This document shows positions 22,942 to 30,694 of a stretch of 30,836 nucleotides of DNA, one piece after another. This stretch comes from a virus, in IMG/VR virus record IMGVR_UViG_3300042452_000298, positions 1-30,836 of that record, one strand, 5' to 3'. Below the pieces are notes generated by a model. The model worked only from the letters and a program-made list of their open reading frames with translations. It was not told the origin of the DNA and made no database searches. Position 1 is the first letter of the stretch. Each line of letters starts with the position of its first letter. The translations under genes and the position numbers were made by a program.

Positions 22942-24285
22942 TTAGGCCGTCTTGAGGGCGACAACGGGGCCGACTTCGCTCGTCGTTCCAAGCGAATGAT
23001 GATTCACGTCGAATCTCATGGTTCCCTGGAGAAGGAGCTGGTCTGTGGTGGCGTACACCTGATCGAACAGCCGCACCGAGAAGTCACGACGACGGGCGTA
23101 GATGCTGGAGAGGGCCATGTTGCCGAACAGCACCTTGATCTTGCCGGCATCCACGCCGAGGGTGCTGTTCATCACATGCACCATCCGCACGGGGTAGCCG
23201 AGGAACGACTCGCCGCTGCCGGCACCGACGTTCTCGACCGTGTTGCCGCCTGCCGCATACTTGAGGCGAGCGATGCTCGCCGCGTAGCCGGCGGGGCTCA
23301 CATACCAGGCTGCACCCTGGCGGGCGTAGATTGGCAGCTTGCCGATGACGTTGAGGAAGTCTTCGATGTCCAGCGTCTCGAAGGCGGTGTTGCCGGAGAT
23401 CGCCGTAACCACCGACGCGGTGTGGGCCGCACCGTTGATCTTGTTCGTGATGCCGTTGATACCGCCGAAATCGGAGGTGCCATCACCAAGCCAGCCGCAC
23501 TGGTCGATCTTCAGGGCCAGCGAGGTGCTAAATTCAGTTGCACAAGCATCTGCGAGTGACACTACGCCGGCCGTATCTTCGACCACTTCGGACGACATCC
23601 GGCAGCCGACTGCGAGCTTCTTCGCCACGAGGCTGACGTTGCCGTAGGTGGGCTCCGATTCGGTGACGCTGGAGCCTTCGCCGACGAAGTAGGCCGTCGT
23701 GCCGGTGAGCCGCTTCGGGATCACCATCGTGTCACGCGACATCGTCACGTTCTCGGCGGCGCCGGGGAATGTGCCGTAGGTTTCGACGAGACGGATCACG
23801 CGGGCCGCGAACTCTTCGGGCACCAGCGCGCCGCCGGCCGAGTTCGTTCCCTCGTTGAGGGCGCGGGCCTCGACGCCGTTCTCGCGGCACCACCGGATGT
23901 CGGCGTCGCTCTTGAACACGGTGGCCTTGATCCAGCGACCGCAGCGGTAGGCGCTCTCGACGGCCTCGGGGCCGTCGTTGAACGCGCGGAGGGTCGTGTG
24001 ATGCGGGTTGATCGCCCGAATCTCGACCTTCTTGGGCTGCTCGGCCACGACGGGAGCGGCGACCTCCGCGGGGGCGGCCTTCTCGACCACCGCACGCAGT
24101 TCGGCTTCCTTCTTGGCGAGGGTGCCCTCGAACTCCAGGTCAGACTTCACCGCGTCGGCTTCCGTCGACAGCTTGCGAAGTTCTGCGGTTTGCTCTTCCG
24201 AACGCTCGGCCACGTCGGCCAGTTCGGTCATCCGGGCGGCGATCGCCGCGGCACGGTCCTGAAGTCGCTTGAGGTTGCTCGCCAT
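22942..24285 (-). CDS. HK97-fold major capsid protein with N-terminal scaffold domain
   Basis: A 447-aa protein starting MASNLKRLQDRAAAIAARMTELADVAER. The ATG at 24285 has AAGGAG 11 nt upstream; the reading frame extends farther but without a good start. Residues about 1-75 are a coiled-coil delta domain (HK97 scaffold), then a Pro/Ala-rich linker, then the capsid body: GGALVPEEFAARVIRLVETYG, TTAYFVGEGSSVTESEPTYGNVSLVAKKLAVGCRMSSEVVEDT and, near the end, MALSSIYARRRDFSVRLFDQVYATTDQLLLQGTMRFDVNHHS. These are standard features of the HK97 family. The scaffold part should be cut away by the neighbouring protease. Confidence 0.93.
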   Translation of the reverse strand: MASNLKRLQDRAAAIAARMTELADVAERSEEQTAELRKLSTEADAVKSDLEFEGTLAKKEAELRAVVEKAAPAEVAAPVVAEQPKKVEIRAINPHHTTLRAFNDGPEAVESAYRCGRWIKATVFKSDADIRWCRENGVEARALNEGTNSAGGALVPEEFAARVIRLVETYGTFPGAAENVTMSRDTMVIPKRLTGTTAYFVGEGSSVTESEPTYGNVSLVAKKLAVGCRMSSEVVEDTAGVVSLADACATEFSTSLALKIDQCGWLGDGTSDFGGINGITNKINGAAHTASVVTAISGNTAFETLDIEDFLNVIGKLPIYARQGAAWYVSPAGYAASIARLKYAAGGNTVENVGAGSGESFLGYPVRMVHVMNSTLGVDAGKIKVLFGNMALSSIYARRRDFSVRLFDQVYATTDQLLLQGTMRFDVNHHSLGTTSEVGPVVALKTA

Positions 24286-24307
24286 TTTTGGCCCTGCTCC
24301 TTGTTGA

Positions 24308-24338
24308 GCCGGCCAAACGCGAATGTGCGACGGCCGGC
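24308..24338 (-). promoter_or_regulatory. Inverted repeat in the capsid gene leader
   Basis: A 7-bp perfect inverted repeat (GCCGGCC/GGCCGGC, 24308-24314 and 24332-24338) with a 17-nt loop lies between the protease and capsid genes, about 20 bp before the capsid ATG. It may form a leader hairpin. Function not known. Confidence 0.3.
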
Positions 24339-24394
24339 GGGTGTATTGCCCGCAAGCACGCCGCGACAAGAATCCTCAAGTCGCTCGCACTGCT

Positions 24395-24416
24395 CCTCAC
24401 GAAATCCTTCGTGAGG
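24395..24416 (-). promoter_or_regulatory. Strong hairpin between protease and capsid genes
   Basis: CCTCACGAA and TTCGTGAGG form a 9-bp perfect stem with a 4-nt loop. It lies 28 bp after the protease stop. No U-run follows on either strand. It may be an mRNA processing or stability element that allows high capsid expression. Next to it (24420-24438) is the recurrent ATATCTTGTAATGTAGGCT motif. Confidence 0.4.
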
Positions 24417-24443
24417 CTTATATCTTGTAATGTAGGCTGTGAC

Positions 24444-25730
24444 TTACTTCGCGTGCAAATGAGTGCGGAGCAACTCTGCCTTCAGCCCTGCGATCTTCGA
24501 CTGGTAGTCGGTCGTGTCGACGCTGACGACGACAGCGATCGTCGGTTCGACGAAGTCATCGCGCTCTTCATCGACAACCTCTTCGCTCCGCTCGCCTTCA
24601 AGCTGCTTGACCTTGCGAGCCGACCAGTTCTTCGCTGGGTCGCCGCCCCACAAAAGCCACGCGACATACCCCGGCTTCTCTTTGCCTGGAGTGTCCCAGC
24701 CAGGTGACTTGCTCGCCGACTCGTGCCGCGAGAACCACGCATTCATCTCGCGCACCCAGTCGTCGTTCATCTCCTCGCGGCGGGCCAGGCGATTGGCGCG
24801 AGCGACCGTCTCCGGCTTCAAGCCGTCGCCGCTCTTGCCTTCTTCGTGGAGCTTCAGGCCGCGGCGTGCCGCTGAAGCCATGCCGGCCGTCGGCTTCATC
24901 GAAACGGCTCGCTCGTCTTCCTCGGCTTCCGGCTCCGGCAGCGGGTCGATCTTCGTGAGCGTCGAGGCCCGGTGGCCGACGATCTTGTCGGTTGCCATCC
25001 AGCCGTCGCCATCCTTGGAGTAGATGCGAATGAGCACCGCCGGGTTGTCGGGCGTGCCTGTGACGCCGAAGTCGGAGTCCGGCACGTCGATGCGGCCGTC
25101 GTCCACGATCTTCGTGATCTTCCCGCGGGCCATGCCGCCAGAGGAATCCCACGACACGAAGTCTCCGACGGAGATTGAATCCGCAGCCGCCCGCGTCTCG
25201 CAGGCCGCCATCTCCAGGGCACGTTTGCTGACGTAGGTTTCCGTGGCGAGGTAGGCCGGCGTATCCACGGGGCCGGCGTCTCCAAGGAACGAAAACTTCT
25301 TGATCCGGCGGATCATCCGGCCGCCGGCATCGCGCTGCCACGTCTCGTCCTTGGGCGAGGAGCGGAACGCAAAACTTGATCCGCGGACGTCACCGCGTTC
25401 GATGAGTTCGACGACGTCGGCGGCAGCCCGCGGCGGGTCGATCTCGTATCGCAGGCCGCGCTCGTCGACCAGAAGCCGCATCGTGCCGCTCGAGGTTCGG
25501 CCGATGACGCGCTCGTGGTTGTATTTGCCGAAGACGTCCGGGTTCGACTTCATCACGTCGTCGAACGCGCCGCGCTCCACGACCTCCACGAAGCCTCCCA
25601 AGTCCTGCGACTCCGATTCAAAGACGGCAGCGTACCCGCGAATGACCGTGCGGCCATTCTCGTTTTCCTTGACCTCGAGCCCCGGCACCTCACCGATCAG
25701 GCGTCGTTCAAGTTCGCACGATCCGTCCAT
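24444..25730 (-). CDS. HK97 prohead protease with fused HVA1/tudor-like and C-terminal domains
   Basis: A 428-aa protein. Residues 1-170 are an HK97-type (S78) prohead protease: RTVIRGYAAVFESES, ERGAFDDVM, YNHERVIGRTSSGTMRL (H72), the VRGSSFAFRS motif with the probable catalytic Ser at 118-119, and GPVDTPAY (D156). Residues about 184-262 (ISVGDFVSWDSSGGMARGKITKI) resemble the HVA1/DUF2945 tudor-like domain. Residues about 279-372 (TAGMASAARRGLKLHEEGKS ... MNAWFSRHE ... VAWLLWGGDPAKNWS) form a separate domain also known from other phage proteins. The protease alone is usually about 200 aa, so this is a fusion. The start overlaps the portal gene by 34 bp, with GAGGAGG 10 nt upstream. Confidence 0.88.
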   Translation of the reverse strand: MDGSCELERRLIGEVPGLEVKENENGRTVIRGYAAVFESESQDLGGFVEVVERGAFDDVMKSNPDVFGKYNHERVIGRTSSGTMRLLVDERGLRYEIDPPRAAADVVELIERGDVRGSSFAFRSSPKDETWQRDAGGRMIRRIKKFSFLGDAGPVDTPAYLATETYVSKRALEMAACETRAAADSISVGDFVSWDSSGGMARGKITKIVDDGRIDVPDSDFGVTGTPDNPAVLIRIYSKDGDGWMATDKIVGHRASTLTKIDPLPEPEAEEDERAVSMKPTAGMASAARRGLKLHEEGKSGDGLKPETVARANRLARREEMNDDWVREMNAWFSRHESASKSPGWDTPGKEKPGYVAWLLWGGDPAKNWSARKVKQLEGERSEEVVDEERDDFVEPTIAVVVSVDTTDYQSKIAGLKAELLRTHLHAK

Positions 25731-27307
25731 GACTTCGTAGCCTCCTCATACGGCTTGCCGGAGCGGTGGCACTCCAGAAGCAGGTTTCGCGATTCTTCCA
25801 TCCACCCATGCACAAATGCGTCGATGTCTCGTCCCGTCGCCTGGGCGGCGTCCACGAGTTCCGTCTTCATCCGCTGCTCGTGGGCCTCGAACCAGGCGGT
25901 GATCTTGGCCGGCTTGCTGCGGCGCTCCACGATGCCGTCCGCTTCGATGGCCGCGAGGCGTCGGAGCGTCGTGCGGAAGAGAACTTCGGCTGCCGACCGC
26001 TCGCCACCAACGGCAGCATCGCCGGGAGTCGGGCCTTCGTTGCCGTCCGTGGCCGGTTCGTTGGCCGGAATCGGAGCCGTCTGTGGCTGGGTCGCTCCGT
26101 TCGGATTGTTGACCGTGAAGGCGTCGAGCAGTTGCATATTCACCTGCACGAAACGCTTGTTGCCGACGCCGTCGGGGAGCGGGTTGTAGCCGATCTGGCC
26201 GCGAATCTCGTCGACCGAGAGGACGCCCATGTTGAACATCTCCCGCATGAACTGGCTGCGAGCCTGGTAGTCGCCAGCCATGAGCGCGGAGACGTCGAAC
26301 TCTACGAAGTAATTCCGATCGTCGGTGATGAGGTCGCGGCGGCAGGCAAACTGCCAGCGTCGGCAATGTGGGATCAGCGAGAACGTCGCGAAGTCGATGG
26401 CCCCTTGTTCCACCGTCGAATAGCGGACGTTGGTCAGATCGCCAAGCAGATGCAAAGGCACGCGGTAGGCTCGGCTGATCTCCTCGACGGCGTAGCGTCG
26501 CGTGGCGATCAGCTCGGCGTGCTGGTTGTTGACCGGGTCGCTCTTCTTGTGAAATCCGTGCGGCATGACCACGGTTTTGAATGCCTTGTCGGGGCCGCGA
26601 TGGGCCTCGTCCCACTGCTGCTTGAACCGCTGGAGCGCCTCGGGCTTGTGGGGCTGATCGGTTTCGATGTAGGTGCCGCTCGTGGCCCCATTCCCGAAGA
26701 ATGCGGACGAATGCAGTTCCGTGGCCCTCGCCAAGGCGATGGCGTCCTTCGACAGGGTTGTCGGCACATACCCGGTCACGCCGTCGCTCGAGAGCCACCG
26801 CAGGTGGAAGACCTGATCCTGGCGGTAGAGCGTCGGCGTCGGCTTGCCTTCTTCGGTGTATTGGTACTGGAGTTTGCCGTTCTCCAGGCGAACGACCTTC
26901 ATGCGGCTGGCATGGAGCGGGATCAGTTGGTCGACGGCCCCGCGGCGGCCGGGCTTGATAAGGCAGTAGCCGTTGCCCCAGAGGAGCAACTGGCTCATCA
27001 TCCACTCCCGCCACTCAAAACTCGTCATCCAGTCGTTCGGCTGGTAGGCGAGCACTTCCTGGAGTGGCTGGTCTTCGGCGATCTCTTTGCCGCCGCCGGG
27101 GAGCCGGCGGTAGAGGTTGAATGGCATCGACGCTATTGATTCAGAGAGCACGCGGACGCAGGCGAGCACCGCGCTGCATGAGAGACTGCTCTCTGGCGAG
27201 ATCGTGACGCCGGCAGCCGTCTTCTGGTTGCCGATGATCTCCTCGAACACGCGGGAGAGGCTGTACCGCATCTCCATCAGGTCTTCGACGTCGGCGGTTT
27301 CGTCCAC
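25697..27307 (-). CDS. Portal protein (HK97-type)
   Basis: A 536-aa protein with the typical phage portal sequence: SLSCSAVLACVRVLSESIASMPFNLYRRL near residues 40-70, QLLLWGNGYCLI, HASRMKVVRLENGKLQYQYTE, VFHLRWLSSDGVTGYVP, EEISRAYRVPLHLLGDLTNVRYSTVEQGAIDFATFSLIPHCRRW and GVLSVDEIRGQIGYNPLPDG. It forms the dodecameric ring through which DNA enters and leaves. The GTG at 27307 overlaps the stop of the large terminase gene (TAGTG). A later ATG at 27277 is possible but has no better ribosome binding site. The C-terminal part (about 430-536) is acidic and less conserved. Confidence 0.93.
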   Translation of the reverse strand: MDETADVEDLMEMRYSLSRVFEEIIGNQKTAAGVTISPESSLSCSAVLACVRVLSESIASMPFNLYRRLPGGGKEIAEDQPLQEVLAYQPNDWMTSFEWREWMMSQLLLWGNGYCLIKPGRRGAVDQLIPLHASRMKVVRLENGKLQYQYTEEGKPTPTLYRQDQVFHLRWLSSDGVTGYVPTTLSKDAIALARATELHSSAFFGNGATSGTYIETDQPHKPEALQRFKQQWDEAHRGPDKAFKTVVMPHGFHKKSDPVNNQHAELIATRRYAVEEISRAYRVPLHLLGDLTNVRYSTVEQGAIDFATFSLIPHCRRWQFACRRDLITDDRNYFVEFDVSALMAGDYQARSQFMREMFNMGVLSVDEIRGQIGYNPLPDGVGNKRFVQVNMQLLDAFTVNNPNGATQPQTAPIPANEPATDGNEGPTPGDAAVGGERSAAEVLFRTTLRRLAAIEADGIVERRSKPAKITAWFEAHEQRMKTELVDAAQATGRDIDAFVHGWMEESRNLLLECHRSGKPYEEATKSWTDRANLNDA

Positions 27308-28809
27308 TAAAACACCACCAATTCAGGGTCAGTTTCGGGGCCGTGGAGTTCGCCGCTGGCGATACCGAGGGCCATGATCAGGGCCACGGCGGCGTCGATG
27401 CGGTAGGTCGAGCTAGAGTGTTGCTTTGTAGGCTTTAGGTTCCCGGCGTCGTCGATCTTCACCTGCACGTTCGACATCTGCCAAGCCAAGCAGGGGTTCG
27501 CTGCGTGCCGCAGTTTCTGGCCCAAAATCAGCGTATTCAAAAATTTCGTCGGCGCTGACATCGACGCAAAGCCTTGTCCAAAAGGCTTGACGTCGATGCC
27601 TTCGGACGCGAGTTGCGTCGTCAGGTGCGTCGCATTCCATCGGTCGATTGCGACAGCCCGAACCGCATTCTTCTCGCAAAACGAGAGAACGTAGTCGCGA
27701 ACCACGTCGTAATCCGTAATATCGCCTTCTGTTAGTGTAACAAAACCGTCCTTCGCCCATTGCCGATACGGCACCCGATCGGTCTTCGACGCCTTCTCTG
27801 CGTTGTCGCCTGGGATGAAGACCTGGCAGTGGATGTCGAACGTGCCGTCCTCGTCGGGCCACACCGCGACGAACGCCGTCGTGTCCGATGTGCTCGACAA
27901 GTCGAGGCCGCAGTAGGCAACGCGGCCGGCAGTGGGCCGCAGGGGGGCGTTGTTCGCTTCCCACGCTCCGTGTCGCAGCCACTTGGATTCCGACTGACAG
28001 AACTGGTTCAAGTGGAGCGTTCTGAAGACGATCTCTTCGCTCGGTGACTGCTTCGCCCGCAGGCTCATCTGGTGGAAGTAGTCCGGCTTCAGCGTCACGC
28101 CGTAGTTCGGGTTCGCCATCTTCCACGTTTCTTCGACGAACGGGTCGGCGTCTGGCGGCGCGGCATAGATGCAGGGCAGGAACGTGTCATCCTTGAGGAC
28201 GCCGTCGCGAATCTTCTCAGCCCGCTGCCAGTCCTTGTAGCACGGCCCCTGCATATCCGTGCCCGCTGTCGTGATGTAGACGGTGAGCGGCTGGGATCGT
28301 GCACCCATACCCGTTTCCAGGACGTCGACCAGCTCGCGGTCGGGGAAGACGTGATATTCGTCGATCAGCACGCACGAGGGGTTGTAGCCGTGTTTCGTGC
28401 CGGCTTCGGAGCTGATGCAGAACATCGACGCATTGCGTTCCGGCACCACGATGCTGTTGCGGTAGACCTTGGCTCGTCGGGCCAACGAAGGGCAGGACTC
28501 GAGCAGATGCTTGGCCGCGGTGTGCAGGAGGCTGGCCTGGGAGCGGTCGCCGGCCGCGACGATCACCTCGGCGCCGATGTCATCGCAGAAGGCCATGTAG
28601 AGGCCGAGGGCGGCGGCCAGTTGCGTCTTGCCGTTCTTGCGCGGCAGGGCCAGCAGGCTTGTGCGGTATTTCCGCAGGCCGTCTTCGCGCTTCGTGTTGA
28701 GCAGGCGATCGAGGTACTCGTCCTGCCACGGCTCCAACAGAAACTGCTGCCCCGCGAAGTCTCCGCGGGAATGCTTGAGGAGCGCGATGAAATCGCGGAT
28801 GTCAACCAC
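27307..28809 (-). CDS. terL: Terminase large subunit
   Basis: A 500-aa protein with an ATPase and a nuclease domain. The Walker A-like motif is PRKNGKT (R57-T62) and Walker B is CVLIDEYH (D150, E151). The nuclease acidic residues appear to be D303 (CGLDLSS), D389 (AIDRW) and D472 (RIDAAVALIMAL). This is the pattern of the Terminase_1/HK97-type family. It packages DNA into the prohead and cuts the concatemer. It starts with GTG at 28809, overlapping the small terminase gene by 8 bp; no ATG is available close by. The C-terminus ends PELVVF. Confidence 0.94.
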   Translation of the reverse strand: MVDIRDFIALLKHSRGDFAGQQFLLEPWQDEYLDRLLNTKREDGLRKYRTSLLALPRKNGKTQLAAALGLYMAFCDDIGAEVIVAAGDRSQASLLHTAAKHLLESCPSLARRAKVYRNSIVVPERNASMFCISSEAGTKHGYNPSCVLIDEYHVFPDRELVDVLETGMGARSQPLTVYITTAGTDMQGPCYKDWQRAEKIRDGVLKDDTFLPCIYAAPPDADPFVEETWKMANPNYGVTLKPDYFHQMSLRAKQSPSEEIVFRTLHLNQFCQSESKWLRHGAWEANNAPLRPTAGRVAYCGLDLSSTSDTTAFVAVWPDEDGTFDIHCQVFIPGDNAEKASKTDRVPYRQWAKDGFVTLTEGDITDYDVVRDYVLSFCEKNAVRAVAIDRWNATHLTTQLASEGIDVKPFGQGFASMSAPTKFLNTLILGQKLRHAANPCLAWQMSNVQVKIDDAGNLKPTKQHSSSTYRIDAAVALIMALGIASGELHGPETDPELVVF

Positions 28810-29281
28810 GCTTGGAGAGCAGGGCGTCCATCGGGTCGTCGATGACCTTCACCGCCCCGTACCCGAGGCGAGTGCGGTCGGCCGGCGTCAGGCCGAGGAC
28901 GGTTTCGAGGTGCCGGAGCATCTCGCCCGACTCCTTGAACTGGGTCGCCATGCCGCAGGGTCGGACGAACCGGAGGCTGCCGTCGGTGTTCGTCACCTCG
29001 ACGTAGACAACGTCCATCTCCTGGAGCTTCTCAGCGGCGAACTCCCAGATGACGTAGGTCGCGGCGTATCTGGCGATCACTGCCTCGTCGGATTCCGCGA
29101 GCGTACCCATGTTCGTCAGCCAGGCGACGACGTTCGCGAAGATTTCCTTGGCCCGAGGCTTCAGCCAGGCCGGCGGTTCGAGCGGGGCGGCGGGGGCGGC
29201 GCCGAGTTCCTCGCGGTTCTTCGCGTGCTTTGACCCGCGGAGGGTCAGAATGTGCTTCGGCGTTGGCGGGCGGCCCTTCAT
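28802..29281 (-). CDS. terS: Terminase small subunit (P27 family)
   Basis: A 159-aa protein starting MKGRPPTPKHILTLRGSKHAKNREE, the classic start of the P27/Terminase_4 family (G..P.P...L.G.). It continues with PAWLKPRAKEIFANVVAWLTNMGTLAESDEAVIARYAATYVIWEFAAEKL and a C-terminal helix with GLTPADRTRLG. It binds the packaging site on phage DNA and regulates the large subunit. It is the first gene of the leftward operon; the ATG has only AGAGG close by. The intergenic region upstream contains a 12-bp tandem repeat. Confidence 0.92.
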   Translation of the reverse strand: MKGRPPTPKHILTLRGSKHAKNREELGAAPAAPLEPPAWLKPRAKEIFANVVAWLTNMGTLAESDEAVIARYAATYVIWEFAAEKLQEMDVVYVEVTNTDGSLRFVRPCGMATQFKESGEMLRHLETVLGLTPADRTRLGYGAVKVIDDPMDALLSKRG

Positions 29282-29436
29282 GCCTCTTAGGGTACGGGCC
29301 GCAGTGTCGTCGCCGCAAAGGAGTCGGCGCGAAAAGGGTCAATTTCGTCTCGGCGTCTGCCCCTAGGGACATGCGGTCTGTCGGCCGATCCCCCCCGCCG
29401 GGTGGTACCCTACCCGTCCGGTCGGCCGCGGCGCCG

Positions 29437-29516
29437 ATGGCCGAGACGATGGCCGAGACGATGGCCGAGACGATGGCCGAGACGATGGCCGAGACGATGG
29501 CCGAGACGATGGCCGA
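29437..29516. repeat. 12-bp tandem repeat, six full copies plus a partial copy
   Basis: The unit ATGGCCGAGACG is repeated perfectly six times (29437-29508), followed by an 8-bp partial copy. It lies about 155 bp before the small terminase start. A multiple of three, it gives M-A-E-T repeats on the plus strand, but the frame has no clear coding character. It may be the terminase recognition site (cos/pac) or iterons of an origin; neither is shown. Confidence 0.9.
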
Positions 29517-29581
29517 CGATTCTCAAAAACTAAATGTCCGAAACAATCTGCCGCAAAAAACCGGCCGGAAATACTGTAGCC

Positions 29582-29609
29582 TTGACACACGATTGGCCGA
29601 CGCTATTCT
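29582..29609 (+). promoter_or_regulatory. Sigma70-type promoter for the rightward gene
   Basis: A perfect -35 TTGACA (29582-29587), a 16-bp spacer and a -10-like TATTCT (29604-29609), with the expected transcription start about 50 bp before the ATG at 29669. The leader contains two TCGGCCGA palindromes (29620 and 29631) directly downstream of the -10 element, where a repressor could bind. Confidence 0.6.
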
Positions 29610-29668
29610 TATGTCGACGTCGGCCGATTGTCGGCCGATCGAATTACCCTAGTTGCGAAGGATTCAAA

Positions 29669-30694
29669 ATGAGCTGCGCCCAACTGCCCGCACGATTCAA
29701 GGCCCCGAAAATCGCTCGAGACGAACGCCGATCGGCCGCGACCGAGAAAACGGAAAAACGGTCGACGCTCACGAGCGCCACGGTCGACGTCGAGAGAATG
29801 GAGGGCGAATACCCTATCTTCCGAATTAGATTCGAGAATGCGGCCGGAGACGTGTTTACGGGCTCGTGGGATTCGCGCCGCCCGCTCCTCTCGGCGAACA
29901 GCAAACTCCGAAAAGGCCTCGGCCGATACCGCGCGATCGGATTGGCGCTCGCCCCGTGGAAGTTTGCAGGCAAGGGTAACCTATGCGGCGCCGCGTCAGC
30001 TGGCTGCATCGACGCGTGCAACGGCCTATGGTCCGGCATGAATGTAACGCCGTCGACCCGGTTCGCTCTAATCGGCCGGGCCCGATTGTGGATGGAGTTT
30101 CGCCCGCTGTTTCTGCGCAAACTGCGAGAGGAGCTGGCAAACTTTGAACGGCTCTGCATCCGAACCGGCCGCATTCCGGCGGTTCGCCTGAACGTCTCGA
30201 GTGATATCCCATTCGAGCGGGTCGCCCCGGGAATTTTCGCCGAATTTCCGCGAATCCGTTTTTACGATTACACGGCCTACGCTGCCGACAATCGGTCGTC
30301 GCTGCCCGGAAATTACCAGCTGGCGCATAGTTGGAAGGAGACGACGACGTTTGACTATGTCGAAAGCGTAATCGGCGCCGGTCGAAATATCGTTGTGCCG
30401 TTTGATTCGGCCTACGCTCCCGCCCGAAAGCTATTCGGAGCACTGCCAGAGACGGTCGTTTTCCATTGCCGACATACCGGGAAAACGATTTCCGTCCGGG
30501 TCGTGAATGGAGACAGGCATGATTTCCGCATGCGGGAGACGGACGGGTCGGGTGTTTGCGTTGGGCTCCACGGGAAATCGGGGCGTGGCAGGGTAACGGC
30601 CGCGGTCGACTCGGGATTCATGCGCCACCATGCCGAGGGGTCGACACTGCGGCGTAAGACGATCCATGTCGGCATCGTCCATGTCGAATGCTAG
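29669..30694 (+). CDS. Cys-containing protein of gp88/DUF7227-like type, function unknown
   Basis: A 341-aa protein starting MSCAQLPARFKAPKIARDERRS. The ATG at 29669 has AAGGA 7 nt upstream and stands after a good promoter; an earlier start is unlikely. The first 40 residues are basic. Core features: SANSKLRKGLGRYRAIGLALAP, then C106, C113 and C117 (LCGAASAGCIDAC), FRKLREELANF-like helix, VRLNVSSDIPFERVAPGIFAEFPRIRFYDYT, NYQLAHSW, and the end NGDRHDFRM ... VCVGLHGKSGRG. I recall this layout from widespread phage and plasmid proteins annotated as gp88 or DUF7227, whose activity is not known to me. It is the only complete gene on this strand. Confidence 0.72.
   Translation: MSCAQLPARFKAPKIARDERRSAATEKTEKRSTLTSATVDVERMEGEYPIFRIRFENAAGDVFTGSWDSRRPLLSANSKLRKGLGRYRAIGLALAPWKFAGKGNLCGAASAGCIDACNGLWSGMNVTPSTRFALIGRARLWMEFRPLFLRKLREELANFERLCIRTGRIPAVRLNVSSDIPFERVAPGIFAEFPRIRFYDYTAYAADNRSSLPGNYQLAHSWKETTTFDYVESVIGAGRNIVVPFDSAYAPARKLFGALPETVVFHCRHTGKTISVRVVNGDRHDFRMRETDGSGVCVGLHGKSGRGRVTAAVDSGFMRHHAEGSTLRRKTIHVGIVHVEC

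Larger units (their letters stand above)
29282..29668. other. Divergent intergenic region, 387 bp, without a gene
   Basis: This region separates the leftward late operon from the rightward gene. It holds the 12-bp tandem repeat at 29437-29516, three TCGGCCGA palindromes (29381, 29620, 29631), a copy of the ACTGTAGCCT motif (29571-29582) and a plus-strand promoter. I see no good minus-strand promoter for the late operon, although one is expected nearby. Reading frames that pass through it are repeat-driven and look non-coding. Confidence 0.6.

Noticed and set aside
25766-27139. Long plus-strand frame (457 codons) opposite the portal gene
   Set aside because: It mirrors the high-GC third positions of the portal gene on the other strand, has no family pattern, and the portal frame is unmistakable.
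29437-29516. CRISPR array
   Set aside because: Copies are directly adjacent with no spacers and only 12 bp long.
29437-29652. Plus-strand frame with M-A-E-T repeats as a small protein
   Set aside because: The reading frame is created by the 12-bp repeat; the promoter for the next gene lies inside it and the rest of the frame looks non-coding.
29534-29668. Upstream extension of the rightward gene
   Set aside because: The promoter lies within this stretch, and the ATG at 29669 has a proper ribosome binding site.
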